Position numbers and translations under genes: made by a program. Shown here one piece after another: positions 6,068 to 6,959 of a stretch of DNA of 6,959 bases (positions are counted from its first letter, which is position 1; the number at the start of each line of letters is the position of its first letter). Source of the stretch: RUG11551 sp045586185 (GTDB lineage: Bacteria; Planctomycetota; Planctomycetia; Pirellulales; Thermoguttaceae); NCBI GenBank assembly GCA_045586185.1, contig JAZMZV010000043.1, forward strand, positions 1 through 6,959, read 5' to 3'. The notes under the pieces are model-generated. The model did no database searches, was not told the origin of the DNA, and saw only the letters and a list, made by a program, of their open reading frames with translations.

Positions 6068-6084
6068 GCGGGCGTCTCGCCCGC
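6068..6084. repeat. hairpin GCGGGCG-TCT-CGCCCGC
   Basis: A perfect seven-base stem with a three-base loop, 27 bases after the dehydrogenase stop. Its arms are identical to those of the block A hairpin at 1552-1569; only the loop differs (TCT against AAGA). No T-run follows, so it is more likely a repeat module than a terminator, though it could protect the 3' end of the mRNA. Confidence 0.55.
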
Positions 6085-6115
6085 CTTCAATGGTTGAACG
6101 CGAGTCAGTCCGCAC

Positions 6116-6151
6116 ACGGATTTTACGGATTAGACGGATTTTCACCGATTC
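6116..6151. repeat. four-unit 9-bp ladder, ACGGATTTT type
   Basis: ACGGATTTT, ACGGATTAG, ACGGATTTT and a degenerate CACCGATTC follow one another without gaps. The 9-bp period matches the CTTTG-core ladders of blocks A and B but the word is different. The forward reading frames here are period artefacts, not genes. Confidence 0.6.
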
Positions 6152-6211
6152 GTTTACGACGTTCTTACTTTATTTTCTCCCCTTACTAAAGTTTTTTGGA
6201 AAGAGGAGTTT

Positions 6212-6250
6212 GAGGGGAAGAACCTTTTTTTCAAAAAAGGTTTTCCCCTC
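6212..6250 (+). terminator. strong terminator-like hairpin after the etf operon
   Basis: GAGGGGAA (6212-6219) pairs with TTCCCCTC (6243-6250). AACCTTTTTT (6221-6230) pairs with AAAAAAGGTT (6233-6242), with a single bulged G at 6220. This makes about 18 base pairs, by far the strongest stem downstream of the operon. The following bases (atattttattt) are T-rich but not a pure T-run. It is about 170 bases after the dehydrogenase stop and could work on either strand. Confidence 0.6.
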
Positions 6251-6263
6251 ATATTTTATTTCG

Positions 6264-6284
6264 AATAATAATCTCGTTATTATT
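6264..6284. other. A/T-only hairpin AATAATAA-TCTCG-TTATTATT
   Basis: A perfect eight-base stem with a five-base loop between the terminator-like hairpin and the three-way-junction element. It is thermally weak because it has no G/C pairs. It is one link in a near-continuous chain of inverted repeats from 6212 to 6358; I assign no function. Confidence 0.4.
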
Positions 6285-6286
6285 CC

Positions 6287-6358
6287 CTTGAAAAAACTTC
6301 CCTAAAAGGGAGCCAGCTTGCTGGCGACCTAAGTTTTTTCAAGCGAGCGATAGCTCGC
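6287..6358. repeat. three-way-junction element with a trailing hairpin
   Basis: The outer arms CTTGAAAAAACTT (6287-6299) and AAGTTTTTTCAAG (6331-6343) are perfect 13-base complements. Between them are two smaller hairpins, CCCT-AAA-AGGG (6300-6310) and GCCAGC-TT-GCTGGC (6312-6325), giving a three-way junction in either DNA or RNA. Directly attached is GCGAGC-GATA-GCTCGC (6343-6358), another perfect stem. There is no coding potential. It could be a terminator for the minus-strand gene at 6584-6787, a mobile palindromic element, or both. Confidence 0.6.
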
Positions 6359-6367
6359 CAAATCTTA

Positions 6368-6554
6368 AGCCGCAAAGAACGCAAAGAAATGAAAGGCGGT
6401 AACGGAGCGAGAGTAACGAGCGTAGTTACGCTTAGGCGAGCCACGGGTGTTAACCCGTGGGCGTGAGCGAAGCGAACGAAATGTCTCACGCAAAGTCCGC
6501 AAAGTTCGCGAAGTTTTAAAAAACGACCGCGAAGCGCTCGCCTGGAACTAGGCG
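6368..6554. repeat. mosaic intergenic repeat, block B (inverted relative of block A)
   Basis: Read on the minus strand, this block repeats block A's modules in the same order. 6509-6485 matches 1518-1542 at 24 of 25 bases. 6403-6368 matches 1803-1838 at 34 of 36, and the match extends with the same length but lower identity to 6429 (1777). The middle differs: block B has hairpin CCACGGGT-GTTA-ACCCGTGG (6441-6460) where block A has other hairpins. A further short stem, CGCCT/AGGCG, lies at 6539-6554. No gene is supported in 6042-6583; the minus-strand open frame across it is Arg/Ser-rich and repeat-derived. Confidence 0.7.
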
Positions 6555-6583
6555 TGAAATCTGATTGGCTCAAAAGGAGAGTA

Positions 6584-6787
6584 TTAAAACATTCCTTTCA
6601 TTCCCTGAGTCCAAAATGACAGGATAGTCAATACAATCTCATATAACAATAATAATACTAAAATGCCAACAGATAATAATAGTTTAATTATAATGGCGTT
6701 AAAAATACTCTTGGTTTTTAGAGGATAGAATATAATAGCAGTAAGGGCGCTTAGCGCTAGTAACGCCATAAAAAACCAACAAATCAT
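6584..6787 (-). CDS. small two-helix membrane protein (hypothetical)
   Basis: 67 residues, unrecognised. Hydrophobic segments at about 2-21 and 31-57 with a short KTK-containing turn predict two transmembrane helices; the tail (FWTQGMKGMF) is short. A strong AGGAGG (complement of 6807-6812) lies upstream, but 19 bases from the ATG at 6787. Two other readings fit it better. One is an ATT start at 6802, four bases after it, giving a five-residue extension. The other is an ATG at 6795 that reads Met-Gln-Ile and then a TGA overlapping the main ATG. Codon use is AT-rich like that of the other minus-strand genes. It is separated from the operon by block B and convergent to it. Confidence 0.5.
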   Translation of the reverse strand: MICWFFMALLALSALTAIIFYPLKTKSIFNAIIIKLLLSVGILVLLLLYEIVLTILSFWTQGMKGMF

Positions 6788-6845
6788 ATTTGCATTGGGA
6801 ATATTTCCTCCTATATATAAATATATTTGGTATAAAAAAGGGTAA

Positions 6846-6873
6846 TTGATTGTTTTCTGGACTGATGTATAAT
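6846..6873 (+). promoter_or_regulatory. promoter for the gene beginning at 6880
   Basis: TTGATT (6846-6851) and a perfect TATAAT (6868-6873) are separated by 16 bases. The -10 ends six bases before an ATG at 6880, so transcription would start on or next to the start codon, implying a leaderless mRNA. The region also lies upstream of the divergent minus-strand gene, for which I see no convincing promoter. Confidence 0.5.
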
Positions 6874-6879
6874 ACTTAT

Positions 6880-6959
6880 ATGAACATCAAGTCCTACGAA
6901 TTACTGATTAAAACCGAAAATACGGCAAAAAGATACGTGTCAAAATATTTGCGTAAAAA
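6880..6959 (+). CDS. start of an unidentified gene, cut by the window end
   Basis: 26 codons are open from ATG 6880 to the window edge (it begins MNIKSYELLIKTENTAKRY and ends Leu-Arg-Lys). The peptide is Lys-rich and probably helical. No Shine-Dalgarno precedes it, but a promoter with a perfect -10 sits immediately upstream. The N-terminal style recalls IS1595-type transposases, whose zinc-ribbon would follow, but this is only an impression from too few residues. GGGTAATTGATTG at 6840-6852 could then be an element end. The bases beyond 6959 would decide it. Confidence 0.35.
   Translation, partial: MNIKSYELLIKTENTAKRYVSKYLRK

Noticed and set aside
6287..6358. tRNA-like cloverleaf
   Set aside because: The arm lengths, the absence of an anticodon arm and T-loop motif, and the A/T-rich outer stem do not fit a tRNA.
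6280..6573. Minus-strand 97-codon frame across block B
   Set aside because: It is made of repeat modules that are shared, inverted, with the non-coding block A. The Arg/Leu/Ser-rich product has no recognisable domain.

Overview
The window is a chromosomal segment built around one plus-strand operon for electron-transfer-linked acyl-CoA chemistry: etfB (2245-3108), etfA (3249-4283) and a long acyl-CoA dehydrogenase (4299-6041). The operon is embedded in unusually repeat-rich intergenic DNA. No marker gene fixes the taxon. Three things together suggest a strictly or mostly anaerobic, possibly gut-associated bacterium of the Planctomycetes-Lentisphaerae (PVC) or Bacteroidetes sphere: the Bacteroidales/PVC/Deltaproteobacteria style of the ETF and dehydrogenase, the 9-bp 'CTTTGCG/TTCTTTGTG' ladders, and the hairpin-rich spacers. 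This placement is inference.

Layout. Positions 1-195 hold at most the tail of an upstream gene plus a pair of adjacent hairpins. Positions 196-1368 carry two AT-rich minus-strand genes for membrane proteins, with a good sigma70-type promoter at 1419-1447. Positions 1503-1864 are a non-coding mosaic repeat (block A). A near-consensus promoter at 1889-1917 then opens a leader of about 320 nt containing several perfect inverted repeats and a heptamer-repeat element. The etfB-etfA-dehydrogenase operon follows. A second heptamer-repeat palindrome separates etfB from etfA, and etfA has no visible Shine-Dalgarno sequence.

Positions 6042-6583 hold a 9-bp ladder, a strong terminator-like hairpin, a three-way-junction element and block B, an inverted, diverged copy of block A. 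The right end has a small minus-strand two-helix membrane protein (6584-6787). It also has the first codons of a plus-strand gene that may be read from a leaderless mRNA (promoter 6846-6873, ATG 6880).

How the genes work together. The dehydrogenase introduces or removes the alpha-beta double bond of a probably short-chain acyl-CoA and exchanges electrons with the EtfAB heterodimer. The ETF motifs are those of the class that includes electron-bifurcating ETFs, so the trio could couple NADH-driven enoyl-CoA reduction to ferredoxin reduction. The sequence alone cannot show the direction or the bifurcation.

The best candidate for something undescribed is the intergenic repeat system, not a new protein: heptamer-ladder palindromes at the 5' side of etfB and etfA, and modular hairpin mosaics in inverted orientation on both sides of the operon.
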